This document shows, one piece after another, positions 10,721 to 24,382 of a stretch of 64,000 bases of DNA. The stretch is from positions 33,332,322 to 33,396,321 of the forward strand of contig OX579638.1 of the NCBI GenBank assembly GCA_951230915.1, read 5' to 3'. The translations under genes and the position numbers were made by a program. Source of the stretch: Antitrichia curtipendula (taxonomy: Eukaryota > Streptophyta > Bryopsida > Hypnales > Leucodontaceae). Position 1 is the stretch's first letter, and the number at the start of each line of letters is the position of its first letter. The notes under the pieces were generated by a model. It did no database searches. It saw only the letters and a program-made list of their open reading frames with translations, and had not been told where the DNA came from.

Positions 10721-13700
10721 CCTCTGTAATAAGCTTAATTGTTTTTAGTATGGATGGACCATGAAGGATGGCCTCATTAAACGCATGGATTTAGGGTTGT
10801 GATCAGTGTTGAGGGATTTATTTGAGTTTTTACGGGCTGATTTTCATCAATTCTGATATTGATCAACCGGTTTCTGAAGATCTGAGTCTAGTCATTTCTC
10901 TATTTTTTACTCTAAATAGTTATTTTACAAAAAAATCCAGTGGATTTCTGCCGTTGTTTTCAAATTGCAAACAAGTTTTTTCCCAATTCCACCAGCTAAC
11001 TTTGAACTAGCCCCTGGGTTTTTTCAAACATTGGTTGTGATTTCCTTGGTTGAATTGGAATCAACCAAGATCACTAGCTAAAGCTCATTGCATGCCAACT
11101 GCAACCAATGTGGTTTTTTTTGGCAATTTATTGTCCCCCCCCCCCCTCAAAAATGCCTTTTGTGACAATAATAAAGGAAATTTGGATTTTTTTTTCCATT
11201 TCACCAATTTCATCTAAGTGAGGTTTGGGGATTTGCTACAAAGTGCTTATTAGTAAACTATAAAACACAAATAGAGAAATGTAGTTTAAAATGGTATCTT
11301 ATAGACATTGATAAATCAAACATGTACAACATTTCTTCTTCTTTCCATTCATATATTACATGATATTTCTTGAAGACTCTTCAATGAATATTAATTGGAT
11401 GAAGTGCAATTTTACAACATTTATCATCTGCCTGTGGGATGGTTGAGCACTTGGATGTTAATATTGTAGAATTACTGTGAATGAAGAGAAAAAAATCACT
11501 GCTCTTTGTATGAATGTCAAAAATAATTGGTCTTTTCATTGCATGTGAAGTTGCAATTGAAGGGCTAATCTAAAATTAGAGGACAAATAAAAAATAACAT
11601 TATAAAATCTATAACATCTACATAATATAGTATAAAAATGCTAATTAGATGGTTTGAGATATACATATAGATGGGTGGAGGGCAATTGGTTTTTTATGAC
11701 AAATTTTTGCCACACTAGTAGGTTTGAGTATGTCAAACTCTTTACCTCTAAAATTGTCCGAGTGTTGTGAAGACTTGTGGCAGTTTATTGTAAAGAAAAT
11801 CCAATGGTAGAAAGAATATGGAGCTAAAGGTAGTATACAATTGTTCATAGATAATAATTGAGGCTTTAGAAGATACATCTTCAATACAATTGACAATGTC
11901 TACTAGAACAATGCATCTTCAATAGGACCAGCATGCTTGTCCAAAGTGTGCCACCCTTGAAAGCATTTGCATTGTAGATATACCATAACATTTTGTACCA
12001 CTCGCATAACAACCCTCCCCTTGTTTGTAGAAAAAGAGGGATTCACTTTTTTGCTAGATATTTGGGTAGACTTCCATTTCTCAGTGTTTGCTACACTTCT
12101 TTTTGTTGGAGGACCACTCTGCATTTTAAGCGGAATTCAAAAGGATCCTCCAATGAAAAGTCAAGAATGTTGTAACACTATGGGGATATGAGCTTATTTC
12201 AAAAAACAAGCTGGTCTATTAGTACATACTCAAAATTCAAAATTCTTTATTCATTATATTTTCATTTCTTACTTATTTATGAATGAATTCTCTTGTGTTC
12301 ACTTTTCAAAGATGAAATCACATATTTTTTATAAATTTTGATTCCTAAAGTTCTTTGATTATTTTTCACATAGTATATTTAAAACTATCATTATTTAGTA
12401 CATTGAAAACAATTGAAAAATAAAAACATTTTTTAAACTATCAACCATACCAAGTTGTACTAGACTAATACAAGAATATGTGAGAAATAAACCTTAGTCT
12501 ATTTGATTGTATAGATTGCAAGATTATGATGTTTGAATCTAGAAGAAAATAAATTGTGGGAATTGTCCAACAATGTTAGCATAGTTTGACTCAACTTTGT
12601 AGAGAATCCAACTTTGGAAGTTTCATCATTACATAGGTGGTTATTGGTTAGTTAATTGCACTCTAATTCTTAAAGATACTAGAGGTGTGGAACACACCCA
12701 AATCATCTTGCACTAAAAAGACATCTAGAAAAATGCAATCAGAATATGAGCAAGATATCAATTTCTTTTGAGAACTCATTCCTTAGAAGAATGAAAATCC
12801 GAATATAAATGCAAATCTTTCCATCTTTTAATAAAAAAACAAGAATAATAATAAACAAAATCAAAACTCTAATATTTATTCTAAAATTTGAGTTAATGGT
12901 TCAAATTTGTTCTAGAATTATCATTTTTTGTGCATTGAGTGAAAATTAGAAAAATGATTTTTTTCATTTCAAAAATAATTTTATATTGACCTATACTACA
13001 ATAAGAACGTGTGATAAAAGTTTCAACCCATTCAACATCATAGATTGTGGAATATATGCATTCATAGTTAATGGAAAAAAAATTCACATCTTGCTTGACT
13101 GCTTGCCCTTCCTATTAGCATGTTGCCAAGTGCTAGAGAAAATTTGGGGCCTCAAGAGGGTCATTTGATTCTAGACTAGCACTCTAAAAAGTGCAAATAA
13201 AAATAATCAAAATTTGATGTAGGAGCTACTTCAGATTCTTAGTTTTAGTTTTCTTAAATATATATTTTTCACTTTGGGGGGGACTAGTCCAGAGTCAAAC
13301 AACCCTCTTGAGGCTCTAAACATTTTCTAATGCCATGTTGTCTTTAAACTTTTGGGGCCCATACCTTTGGACTTAAGCACCCAATTGGAAAAAAATTATA
13401 TTTTTGAAAAATTTATATAAATCCCTATGTTTGTTAAAATTTTCCCTTTTGTCTCCTAAAAATTGACTACATATTGAGGGGTTAATAAATGATTGGAAAG
13501 CCCACATTGGACTTTGTTTTGTGGAAGAACGCCATTATAATGTCATAAAAAAATATTTTTTCAGATAATTTTAAGGAGAATGTGAGTTCTTGCACCCTAA
13601 TTTGTGCCCAATTTGACTTATCGATTGTAGAATTATAAAATAAAATGTGTTTTTGGCTTCAACTGAGGTAGCTAAGACAACATTTTATTTTTTATTAATA

Positions 13701-16453
13701 TTTTAATTTCAATCTTATCAACATATAGCTTACTCATTGAAATATAGTCTAAGAAAAGTTTTTCTACATTCCTTCGTTTTTCAATGGATGACTTTCAATA
13801 TTACTGTAGAAATGAAAAATGCCACTAATATTGATTCAAAAGTTGAATAAATTTAGGTTGAGTACCTTTAAGTTAGTAGGAGATCTTATTGTCTCAAGGT
13901 TGATCATGTATCTAAAAGTTAATTGAAAATCCAACTTGTCCATTTAAGGAAAACAAACTCAAATATAATAAAGATTTCTTGTTGTCTAACTTGTCCATTT
14001 TGAAATCAGAAAGACTGTTTGAACATAGCTTTGTAACAACTAATTCAAATTCAAAGAAATTTGTTTTGCATTCAAGACAATCTTAGTGTGCATCTATATG
14101 CAAAATTCTAATTGCAAGATTGAAAATTTGAGAATGCAAATGCCTACCTAGTAATTATTAAATGTTCCAAAATACCCCTTTGTTATTTAGGAGAAATGTT
14201 ACGCAAATTGTAGAAAGAATGAAGAAATATTTTATAAATTATAAAATATGCTTTAAAAATATGAAGCTTTATCCATAGGGATATATAATAGTATAGAATA
14301 TCACAGTACAAATGAAACTTTTGTGTCTTTATATAATTTGAAGATGAGTAGACTAATAGACTATGATAATTACCTATAGTTCAAAGTTATGGTAATTATG
14401 GTAATTACCTATAGTTCAAAGTTTAATAAAATAATCAATTTCAGGATTTTTATAAAATAAAAATAAATAAAAGTAGAATGTAGGCTACATGAACTTCATT
14501 TCATTAAGAGGGCTCAAATTCAAGGAGGATTAATTTTGTGACTAAATTTCAAGTAATGAATCTAGAGATGCAGTATAAGGTGATTTGTGGATTAATCTTT
14601 CAAGGACTAGGTGTTCAAATTTCAAACAATAGATGAACATAAATATATCCTGAACACAAAAATCTTCTTTTTTTCCACTCATCTAATAAAAGTTTATAGT
14701 TTCTTTTATTGATTTTCTACCATTTGTACAAAAATGATTTTTAAGACTTTCTTGTGGAAATACTCTATAGTTTTAAGGGGACAATTTTGTGAAATTACTT
14801 AAAAAAAATTTAATTAAGAAAAAAAATGATCCTTCAAAAGTAATTTGAATAATTAAGTAAAAATAAGAATCTTCAAATTACCATAATTGTTCTTTAATAG
14901 ATAAACATTTTTTGTGAATTATTTCCAATCAATCTGTATAATTAATTTAAAAAAAGATTTTAGGATTTTAATAAATATTAATAAATACAAAAATTAAATT
15001 GTAGGGATATGATATGTGAATCGTATTTTATAACCTTTGTATAGAATTCAATGCTAAATTATTTTTTAAAGGTACATTCAACCTCCTATTTTATTATTGG
15101 TTAATTGAATGTTGAAGCTTTAATATCTCACACACTTAAGGTTTTTGGGTGAAAATTTGAATTCAAATTTGGAGGAATAATAGTGAATGAAATAACCAAA
15201 AGTATTATGAAAACCACAATGTTTTACAAACTTCGAATGAAAATTACTAAAAGTAGATAATAGAATGGATGGAAGTAAACAACAAAGGGATGGTTGAAAA
15301 AAATTGATGATTTTGGACCAAAGCACATTCCAAAGCTGAAACTCCACCAAACAAAGAAAAACGTCAAAACATCATTGTTTTATTTCAAATAAGAAAATAT
15401 TAAAAAAAAATGATTATTTTTATTGGACTAATATACTATAGCTTTTGAAGCACAAGTCTGATGAATATGAAATTTCTATTGAATATGTCTAATTTGGTTG
15501 ATTTGTCACATTATGAGGTTTAGGGTTTTTTATTATGTTAGAAATCTCCAAATTTAATGATATGGGGATGAAATTTTCATGGTTTGTTTGCATATTAGGA
15601 AAGCGTATATCTGAAATACCAAAGGAAATCTAAAAATATATTATTTTATGTCCTCTACATAAGTGCAAACAACACACCCATTGCACACAATTTTTGAACA
15701 TTGAAGATAGTTCTAAAATCATTCTTTTGGTAAAACCTCATCACCATCAACTCTTTCCAAATAGTTGATTTTTAGTTTTAAAAAAATAGATTTTCCTATT
15801 TTTTACAAATTAAAGTGTGAAAGTACCTATTTTCATGAGATTTTTCATTTTTTTTGTTCTCCTACTTAAAGAATTTTTCTATGCTTTTCCTTCCTAAGGT
15901 ACTTTCTTTTTAAAGACAAATACATTAAATATGATTTTCTAATATTTTTTCCACATTTTCTTAAAGATGATTTTCTAATTATAAAATACTCCCGAAAAAA
16001 TCATGAGTATTGTGCAAAATGCTACAAAAATCACATGTTGTTTCTCGCAATGACATGTTTTTTGATCCTCAAAGACCCCCAAATTAACCCATTTCTACAT
16101 TCCTTTTGCATAGAAAAAAGAGTTAAGTCTAGCAAAATTTTAATTAAAAAGAAAGAAGTTCAATTTTTTGGAAATTAATGATCCTATTAGAGTCAAAATA
16201 TTAAAAAAATCAAGTCAAATCATGTTGAAAATTTAATATTTTTGAGTCAACTGTCAATCCATTATTTACAACATCCATCATTGAGGAGATTTTTAATGGA
16301 AAAATGAAAGAGGTACTTCATTGACATTTCATTAGCTAAGGTTATTAGAGAGGTCATTTTTACAGTGAAATGCATTATTTTTTATTTATCAATTTTCAAA
16401 GTGTATGGGATTTTTAAGGTGAAAATTTGACCTCTCATTATGAAAATATATTA
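10721..16453. other. AT-rich intergenic DNA without recognisable genes
   Basis: About 5.7 kb of low-complexity, A/T-run-rich sequence. It has a C-run at about 11137 and a short direct repeat of AATTACCTATAGTTCAAAG at about 14370-14425. All open frames are short and without motifs. Old, unrecognisable transposon remains are the likeliest content. Confidence 0.5.
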
Positions 16454-16815
16454 ATTGTGTGCAAAGTAGAACTTCAAGCCTCATTTAAGTATGAAAAAAT
16501 ATTATTTTTAAATGCTTAAAATTTTTTAAATGTTAAAAATTAAGCTAACCTTTAGCTTCAAAAGTATGTTTGTAATTTCAAGCCTCCAATAAATTTTGTA
16601 GACAAGTTCAAAGAGGGTTTGGAAGTGCCGTTTTATCTAATGACAAATCTTTACTCTAAACTTTGTGCATAAATTTTGATTGGAGATTGTAAATTAGAAA
16701 AGATTTTTGGAGCTAGAAGTTAGTTTAATCTCCAACATGTGTACAATTTGAAGTTAAAATAAATAAATAATTCTATCATGGCTAAATGAGGTTTGAAATT
16801 TTACTTTTAAACACA
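16454..16815. repeat. Foldback element F1 (about 360 bp)
   Basis: The left part reads ATTGTGTGCAAAG then CAAGCCTCATTTAAG. The right part, on the opposite strand, reads AATTGTGTTTAAAAG then CAAACCTCATTTAGCC, and similarity continues inward through AAGCCTCCAATAAATTTT. The family recurs at 27070-27453, and as single arms at 42350-42530 and 55000-55185. Non-coding and divergent, so old. Confidence 0.6.
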
Positions 16816-18057
16816 ATTCTTGTGTTTAAATATAAGAAGTCAACTGAGCTCATACAAATTCTAATGTACATATCCATCAAGGATTGTTTTTTCCTTCTCT
16901 TATCAAATTTGTATAAAGATCTTGTCTTTTTTACTACATTGAATACAGTGCATAGCTTATATAGCTATGTATGAGAGACGTGGACAAGGTAAATAGCCAA
17001 ATTCAATATAAATTAACTTTTAAAATTCCAAATTTTTTATCAATTTGAAAATGGGTGCCAACTTTTTTTTCCACACTTATCAAATATTAGTATTACCTTG
17101 GGTAGTACCTAGTCTACTGTTTGCCTACGGTAGTGTTATTTCAACACCAAGGCTTCATATGTTCTTCATACTATTGTCAATGACTTCAAATTGTTTGAAA
17201 TTTTAAAATTTTAAAATTATGATTTTGTGAATCTTTAAAATATTTAAAATTGTAAGTTCTAAGACTGTAAATTATTATAAAATTACAAGTTCCAATATTA
17301 TAAATTATCTTTAGAATTTTAGTTTCTTAATTTAAAAATTTAGAGTTTATAAATTTGATATTTTATTGATCAAAACTTGTAAATATGATATATATTTTTA
17401 TTTTAAAATAATATATTTTTTCTTTCAAGTACTTTCCATTAGACAAAGCTACCAAAGTACCAATAATATGAAGGATCATTGCAAATGTCATATTGACATA
17501 AAAACAACATCTCATGCATAGATAGAAGGATTAGTGCTTAGTTATTAAATTAGAGCTCCATTGCTCTCTTTGTTGAAAATTTTGATCATATTATACATTA
17601 TATTTATAAAATATTAGAAATATAAAATCACTGAATTTTACATCTTAAACTTTTGAAATTTGAAATTTGAAGGCTCTAAATTTTAATTTTAATTTTAATT
17701 TTATTTTATTTTATTAAACTTATAAATATATAACATTAGTTTTTTTTAAAGGTTAATTGAAAAATAATCTTTAGTACTAAATTTCTATTGTTAATTGTTA
17801 ATCAAACTATCTACAATACAATTATTTTTTAGGAAAATGGACTGACTCAACAACATTGCATTGTCTTAAATAGTGCATGTGACACTTATTTACCACAGTC
17901 TCTTTATTTTTGAAATAATGTACCACTATTTACAAAACTAAAATTTAGTTGGTGATACCAAGGGATGCCTTACACCTAGAAGTTGGACCATTCTCCTTGA
18001 GGTCGGTTGCACTAATTTCAGTCTTTATTGCAATCACAAGTGAGGATTTTAGACCTC
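16816..18057. other. AT-rich intergenic DNA
   Basis: Dominated by TTTTAAAATT-type runs, for example around 17190-17400 and 17640-17720. Nothing coding is seen. Confidence 0.5.
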
Positions 18058-18060
18058 TTA

Positions 18061-18694
18061 GAGCATCCCCACACATAGGGAGAACGGGGAGGTGTTACCC
18101 CCCAGTGTAAACTTGGGGGCTGTAGCTTTACACCCCCAAATTTTTTTTAAAATAGAAAGTTTTTGGGGGGGTAAAGCTACCCCCCTAAGTTTACACCGGG
18201 GGGGGGTGACCCCTCCCCGATCTCCCTGTGACAGCTGCCTAGGCAAAAAGACACTCCAAGTGGCTCTTTGGAGTGTTGGAGAAATGCGGCCGGCTTGTGG
18301 AAAGGGAGTGTGGTCCACAGGAACACGGTGAACCCCACACTGCAAGTGTGACAGGCCCATTGCTCGAGAATTGCACTTCGCCCTATGCACATGAAGTCAG
18401 CATGAAGTCACATTGTCAAAGCTTGTTCCGGGTTTTTTTCTCTGTTGAAGCCACTAGCATGGGCGTCTTCATTAGCAAACTCCTCCAGTCGAATGAAGTT
18501 GCTGAAATTTAGTTTGAAAACATACGCTCCGTACCTCGATTCCCATGTCCTCTGCATACCCAGCCACGAGGAACGAACACTATTTCCCCGTCCACTCTCT
18601 GGGACTTGGCGTGCCTGCCGTGGAGCACGCTTTATGGTTGGGCATGGCCATTTGCCTAGTTTGAGCCACTTGTTGAGCTGGAGTGGGGATGCTC
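18061..18694. mobile_element. Non-autonomous PIF/Harbinger element, 634 bp
   Basis: Begins GAGCATCCCCACACATAG right after a TTA (18058-18060) and ends TGGAGTGGGGATGCTC... more exactly AGTGGGGATGCTC at 18694, giving a 12-bp terminal repeat GAGCATCCCCAC on both strands. This is the same start as the 5.5-kb element at 19093. The internal phrase GGCGTGCCTGCCGTGG near 18608 also recurs at 24513 in the large element. The right flank reads GTA rather than TTA, so one target copy may have mutated. No transposase is present; the nearby element could have supplied it. Confidence 0.75.
18078..18230. repeat. GC-rich hairpin within the non-autonomous Harbinger
   Basis: GGGGAGGTGTTACCCCCCAG with TGTAAACTTGGGGGCTGTAGC on the left is mirrored on the right by GCTACCCCCCTAAGTTTACA and GGTGACCCCTCCCC. 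This makes an inverted repeat of about 55-60 bp arms around an A/T-rich centre. Confidence 0.8.
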
Positions 18695-19092
18695 GTAGAC
18701 AACAAATTGGCCTGACCTCTTGGTGTAAAGCATCTGTGATTTTCTAGGTGACGCCAATGAGCTAATCCTCCCTAAGCATTCTTCCTGCACGTCAGTCCTA
18801 CCAAATATACATGTGGTACAATCATTAAAATATTAAGTAGAGGGTCCAGGAAGGCGCCATGTAACCACCTGGTGGCATACTGCGATTGGAAGACTCGTTG
18901 AAACTTTTTGATTTTCTATATTTTGAGAGAAAAAGGCAAATTCAAAATTAAACGGGCGAAACAATTTACCAACAAACCAACGATCGGAAAGAGTCCTGCA
19001 AACTGCATGTCCACTCAACAGATCTCATCATATTTTTAGGCCCTCGAATCCCACAAGTCAAGATGTCTTCAAGCGGCAAAGTATGCGGGTTA

Positions 19093-19110
19093 GAGCATCC
19101 CCACGGTGGC
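19093..19110 (+). repeat. Left terminal inverted repeat of Harbinger element 2
   Basis: GAGCATCCCCACGGTGGC, preceded by the target copy TTA at 19090-19092. Its partner is at 24584-24601. Confidence 0.93.
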
Positions 19111-19492
19111 CTTGCCACGGGGCCGCGCCAGGTGGGGATGTGGCGTGGCCTCGCAGCCCTCCCCGCGTGCCTGTGCCTGCGCTGCCCCACGGCAGACGCG
19201 CCAGGAGGCCCCGCCAAGCAGGGAGGGACCAGGCCCCAAGCAAAAAACTGTAAATGCTGACAGCTTCTCCCACGCGCTGCGTCAGGCATTGAAGCGGTGG
19301 GTTTGACTGTGGCTTAGTGCTTCAAAGTCGGCCTTTCTTCTTTGTATCTCTGTGCTTTCCGCCCAGGACTAGCAGCTGATCTGCTTCTGTTTCTGTGATT
19401 CAGAGTGCTTCAGAAGTTGAGGAGATAAAATTAGCAACGGTAGAAGGGTTAATTTTTGGATTATGTAGACTTTGTCATTGTTGCTAGCAAAA

Positions 19493-20785
19493 ATGGAGGC
19501 ATGGAGAGGAAGAGTAGCAGCCCATATAGAAAGGATGTGTGCAGATGAGGAGGAGGAGGACATAATCTTTCACAGTATTCTAAATCATGTTCCTGATGAT
19601 GTACTTGATGAGCCAGAGGTACAAGCAGCAGGAGGCTCCAGGCCAGGACGACGAGGGAATTTAGAAAGAGAGAGGCAAGAAGGTCATGAGAGGATGTTTG
19701 CTGACTATTTCTCAGAGAGTCCCGTTTATAGGCCAAACCATTTCCGTCGTCGTTTTCGCATGCGTAGGCCACTATTTCTATACATTGTGGAAAGAGTTTG
19801 TGCTAGAGATATTTACTTTTTGCAAAAGCCCGATGCTTTTGGGAAATTAGGACTTTCTTCTATTCAGAAGTGTACCGCTGCATTGCGAATGCTGGCATAT
19901 GGGATTTCAGCTGATGCCACTGATGAGTACTGTCGTATTGCTGAGTCCACTGCCATGGAAGCCATGAAGCATTTTTGTATTGCAGTTCGTGCTGAGTTTG
20001 GTGATGAGCATTTGAGACAACCGACAAGAGCTGACTTTTAGAAGCAATTGGCCATAAATGCTGAGCGGGGCTGGCCTGGAATGTTTGCTTCCATTGATTG
20101 CATGCACTATACTTGGAAGAATTGCCCGGTGGCCTGGCAGGGTGATTATGGAAACAAAGATGGAAATAGATCCATCGTACTTGAAGCTATAGCTGACAAG
20201 GGATTGCATATATGGCACATGTTTTTTGGTTTGCCCGGTGCAAACAATGATATTAATGTTCTCGATCGGAGTCCGTTGGTACACAACATGCTCACAAGTG
20301 AAGCCAGTGACATGGACTTTGTTGTTAACGGTATGTTGTACAATCGTTATTATTTGCTTGCAGATGGGATATATCCACGGTGGTCGTGTTTTGTGCAAAC
20401 AATTCACGCACCTGATGATGCAAAACAAAGACACTTTGCTCAAAAGCAAGAGGCTGCTCGAAAGGATGTCGAGAGATGCTTCGGTGTGTTGCAAGCGCGT
20501 TTTGCCATCATACAGAACCCATGCCGCCAGTGGAGTCTCGATTGCATTGCAGACATCATGTTCGCTTGTTGTATCCTGCATAATATGATTCTCGAGGATG
20601 AAGAAGATGCAGGATTAGATTTCCCATTTGATGTTGGCAGAGTTCTCCCAATGCGTCAAAATCTTTCTTATGAAGACTTAGTTATGGGTACTGTACAAAT
20701 TGAGAATGAGGACACACATTACAGTCTTCGAGGAGATCTTATAGAACACTTGTGGGCACTTAAAGGAGCTAGTGCTGAAATTTGA
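19493..20785 (+). pseudogene. PIF/Harbinger transposase with a single amber codon
   Basis: A HARBI1-like DDE transposase (DDE_Tnp_4) of 430 codons from ATG 19493 (MEAWRGRVA) to TGA 20783-20785. The N-terminus is acidic (CADEEEEDII). A Arg-rich segment (RRRFRMRRPLFLYIV) leads to a helix-turn-helix-like region (LGLSSIQKCTAALRMLAYGIS). The catalytic core follows: ASIDCMHYTWKNCP (first D), GANNDINVLDRSP (second D) and RKDVERCFGVLQARF (E). The only break is TAG at 20039-20041 between GCTGACTTT and AAGCAATTG. The homologous copy at 2812-4105 has a glutamine codon there, so a CAG to TAG change fits. The stop precedes all catalytic residues. The homologue is uninterrupted here, so an intron removing the stop is unlikely. 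The gene ends 12 bp before the stop codon of the convergent ORF1. Confidence 0.9.
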
Positions 20786-20797
20786 CAATGTCTTACA

Positions 20798-23700
20798 TTA
20801 TGATTGTAAATAGAACTGAGCATTCAAATCCAAACTTCTATTCTCACTGCCAATTTCTTCCTGTGTGCCATCGTAAGTGTCAAGGTCTACTGCTGGGTTC
20901 TCTGCTAGAGATTGTAGCCACTGTGACCTCCTAGTACTATCTGATTCCAATGCAGCTGTGTATGAAGGCGTGAAGCTGTGCCGACCAACCTGCAAGTCTA
21001 GGTCGTTGCTATAGGGAGGGACTGTAGGACTTCGAAGAAGGGAGGTGAATTCCCGAGGGACATGCAGTCCAGCAATTGACGGCTGCTGAAGATGCTGCAA
21101 GTCGTAGCCGTGGCTGCTCCTGCACATTGCCGTCACATTCGAAACAAGTAGAAACTATTGTCAATTCACAAAGGTGGATATGAAACACTTGCAAGTCTAT
21201 GAATGCAAATAGGAACAAAAAATGTAAGTCCTGCTTCTCCTAATTAACTTCGATTTTGCTTCTAATGACCTTCAAACTGTGAGCAAACAATATGCTTGCA
21301 TCTGTAAAGAAACATTGAGCTACCAACCTCCTTGCAACTATGAACTAACTATATGCTTCAAATCAAGCTCTTTTCTGCATGCCATGTGAATTGTGAAGGA
21401 TTATGGAGATGGTAACCACGTCATTGCAAATCAAACATGGAAAGCAAATCTACCTAGCAGCATTTGAAGTTCAACTTGAAGACACGGCTTGCATTCAAGC
21501 TAGGATGTGATGACTATCGATGACATCGATAGTGGACAGGAAAGCTGATCAGGTACCATTACAGTCGAACCTCATGGTTGCTCACGGCCCATCTCCAAAT
21601 TCATTGGGGATGTCACATTACACAGGGTTTGAGACATTGGCACTAGCATTCTAGTTTGTTAGTGAGGGTCTGATTCGTCAAAGCAATTTTTGACTGCAGC
21701 CTCATGAGCCAATAACGAAAAGAGAAAACAGTACCTGTGACCTTGAATCCAATCAAATGGGCAAACTGAGTTTTATGAAGTGAATTTGTTTTGAATAGAA
21801 GTTCATACTTGAGGCGTAGTTAAAGGTCGACCATACTCAAAACAGTACCTGTGAGGTGGAATTGGAAACATCGACCGACTACCTTCTCCGTGTACTCCTC
21901 CAACTGTATTCCCTCCTCTGTAGATTTTGTCACCTAAAATGAAGTTCAAAGCATCAGTGAAAGACAACATTGAACATCAACAGAAGAACAATATGGAAGC
22001 ATTAAAAAATTAATCAAAAAATTGACCACAAGAATTGCTGGCAAACCAAAGGAGCTTACCAGTTGCTATGACAGCTTCATGAACCTCTTCATCGTCGTGG
22101 TCGGAAAACTCTGCGCCTCCTGCATCTTCTTGAAGTCCACCGTCAGCTTCTTGTACCAATGGATCTTGAAATTCCTCATGTATGCCTTCATCGCCTTGGG
22201 AGTACTGCCGGAAATGTGGTAAGTGGTTCTCACGGCCAGAGTCCTCCTAAAATTTAGCATTTATGCACAAAACAAGTAAACCGAATCTAAGTAAGAGAAC
22301 TAGAAGACAACATTAGTGGAAGGAACTGTCTACACGCCTAGTATTTGAATGACAAATTGAAGAGGTATTGAGAATGACGGGTATGCACCTGCTCTTCAGT
22401 TTCCGGAATCCAACTTCTTCCATCTGCAACGGCCTCACTCCCACCGTGTTCATCATCTTCAAGCCAATCTTCCTCATTCTCGTGAATGTGAGGACTTTGG
22501 AGGTGGGGCGTGCTTGAACGCTGCGAACCACCTGCAAGGATTTCTGGCTCTTCACTGGCAGGGTCGTCGCCGACCGACGGTACTCCTGGCCGAAGCACAG
22601 GCACGCCACTTCTCCCCGCATCTTGGCTGAGACGCTGTTGCTTCTGTTTTCGGCGGGGAGGAGTTACAACATCCTGCACTCTCCTTCGCAGCACTTCAGC
22701 GGTTTCAACAGGGACTGGTGGAGGCATCTGCTGGTGCGTTTTTTCTTGGACAGCGTCTGCTTGGACCAGCCGAACTTCCAATTTCTGAAGCTCTTCTCTT
22801 TGACGTAGCTTTAGATACCTTGCTGCATCGTCTGAGATGACCCCATTGGTGGAATGAGTCATAAGGAGAAATAAATTAGCATCTTCCATAATTTGATTCT
22901 TCTGTAGTGATGCATCTGCTAGGGTTTGAGTAGCGTTCGCTTGTTTCAAGGCAGCAATCTCCCGTAGGTTTGATACCCTCCGTGCCTCCTTCGCATGTTT
23001 AGATCCATACGGTCTCACTCTGCTTTCTGTGGCTGCAGAATTGTCTCCGCCATCAAGAGGCATAATCGGCTGCAACAATGAGCAATCAGACTCAGAGGAG
23101 ATATCTTTGCGCTTCATCACAGGAGCCTTCGGTTTCTCTCCAGTGGTACCTAAATTCCAGCGAGGAACATCCTTGACTAGTTGCCAGACATGCAAATAAG
23201 CAAAGTCAGAGTTCTTGGGACTCTTCACCCGATACAATTCCAATGCTTGGTGAAGTACATCAGTTGCGTTCGCACCACTAACATTCAAATTTGAACACTG
23301 CTGAAGGACGCCAATAAATTTACCAACGTCATGCTTGATTAAGCCCCACTTTGATTCTAAAGATCGAGCGGGCCTAAAATTGAATGGTCTCCGTGCATCG
23401 TAGTGTTCAAAGATACGCTCCCAGAAAGCTGACCCCTTCTGTGCATTTCCAATAATGGGATCTTGTGAAATTTGGAGGACACTTTTTGTTAATTGCCTTT
23501 CTTCTTCCGCTTTGAAATTCCTGCCTTTCACTGCCTTCTCCCTTTGCTCTCCGTCTAACTGTGTTTCAGATTCTAGGAAGTCCTCAGGTGGTCTTCCTTG
23601 ACTAGCAGTAGGTCGAATCCTACCTCTCCCCCCTCTTCCGCTGCCAACGGACAAGCCTTCCTCCTATGGAACAATCAAATTGAATCCAATACAAATCAGC

Positions 23701-24382
23701 AGTTACGAAATCAAGCAACAGCAGGAGCAAAATTCCATTCACAAGAGCAGGGAACGAAAGCACGATAGACAGTGGTCAATCCTCTATGAAACCCTAAAAT
23801 TCTTCACTATGATGCCTTTGAATTCGCTGAAGCATAAACATGAATGCAGCATCAGCAAAGAAGAAGACAAGAACATGCAAGAAAAAACAAAGTACAGAAA
23901 GAAGCAAACCTAAAAACAACCCTAAAGTTTTTGAAGAAACTCACCTGCTGTGATTCCCGACTTGTTGGCGCAGCTCCTCGCCTTGCTCCTGCTGCGTCTA
24001 CCACAGCAGCACCCTCTTCCGCTATCGGAGCTGTAATACGGCGGCCACCAATTCTCCCACTTGATCGACCACCTCTCGCAAATCCTCCGGCGCTGGCAGC
24101 GGCAGCGGCAGGAACAAACCCAGCAGGAGGTCCGTAGCGTCCCCACCCCCGACCTCTACTACCTTCGGCCCTTCCAATTTCTACTTCGCCCAACGGCTCT
24201 CTCAAACCTGCGACCTCTGGACGTCCTTCAATCCCATATCCAAACCCTACTCCAAATTCCTCCACAAATCCTTCACAATCTCTTCTGCTTCTAGACAATA
24301 CTATTCCTTCACCTCCTCCAATCCCAAAAGAATCATTCTGCCTCAATCTCCCTCCACGCGCACTTCCTCGCCTTCCAGCCAT
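20798..24382 (-). CDS. Harbinger ORF1: Myb/SANT-type DNA-binding accessory protein, five exons
   Basis: Predicted accessory protein that recognises the transposon ends together with the transposase. Exons on -: 24382-23945, 23663-22389, 22246-22060, 21933-21849 and 21119-20798. Every junction has GT..AG and matching phase, for example CAG/GTGAGT at 23944 and TTTTAG/GAGG at 22247, which gives 768 residues to TAA 20800-20798. Exon 1 is Gly/Arg-rich (MAGRRGSARGG, later GGFARGGRSSG). A Myb/SANT-like domain lies at about residues 192-264 (FKAEEERQLTKSV to SKWGLIKHDVGKF), then FAYLHVWQLVKDVPRW at about 300-315, as in plant Harbinger ORF1 and NAM-associated proteins. A charged helix (LKLRQREELQKLEVRL) and an acidic exon 3 (DHDDEEVHEAV) follow. 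The 22388 donor (GTGCAT) is the weakest. No disabling mutation is seen. Confidence 0.8.

Noticed and set aside
20039..20041. The TAG could be an intron 3' splice site (TTTTAG/AAG) rather than a nonsense codon.
   Set aside because: The homologous transposase at 2812-4105 is continuous across the same place with a glutamine codon, so no intron is expected.
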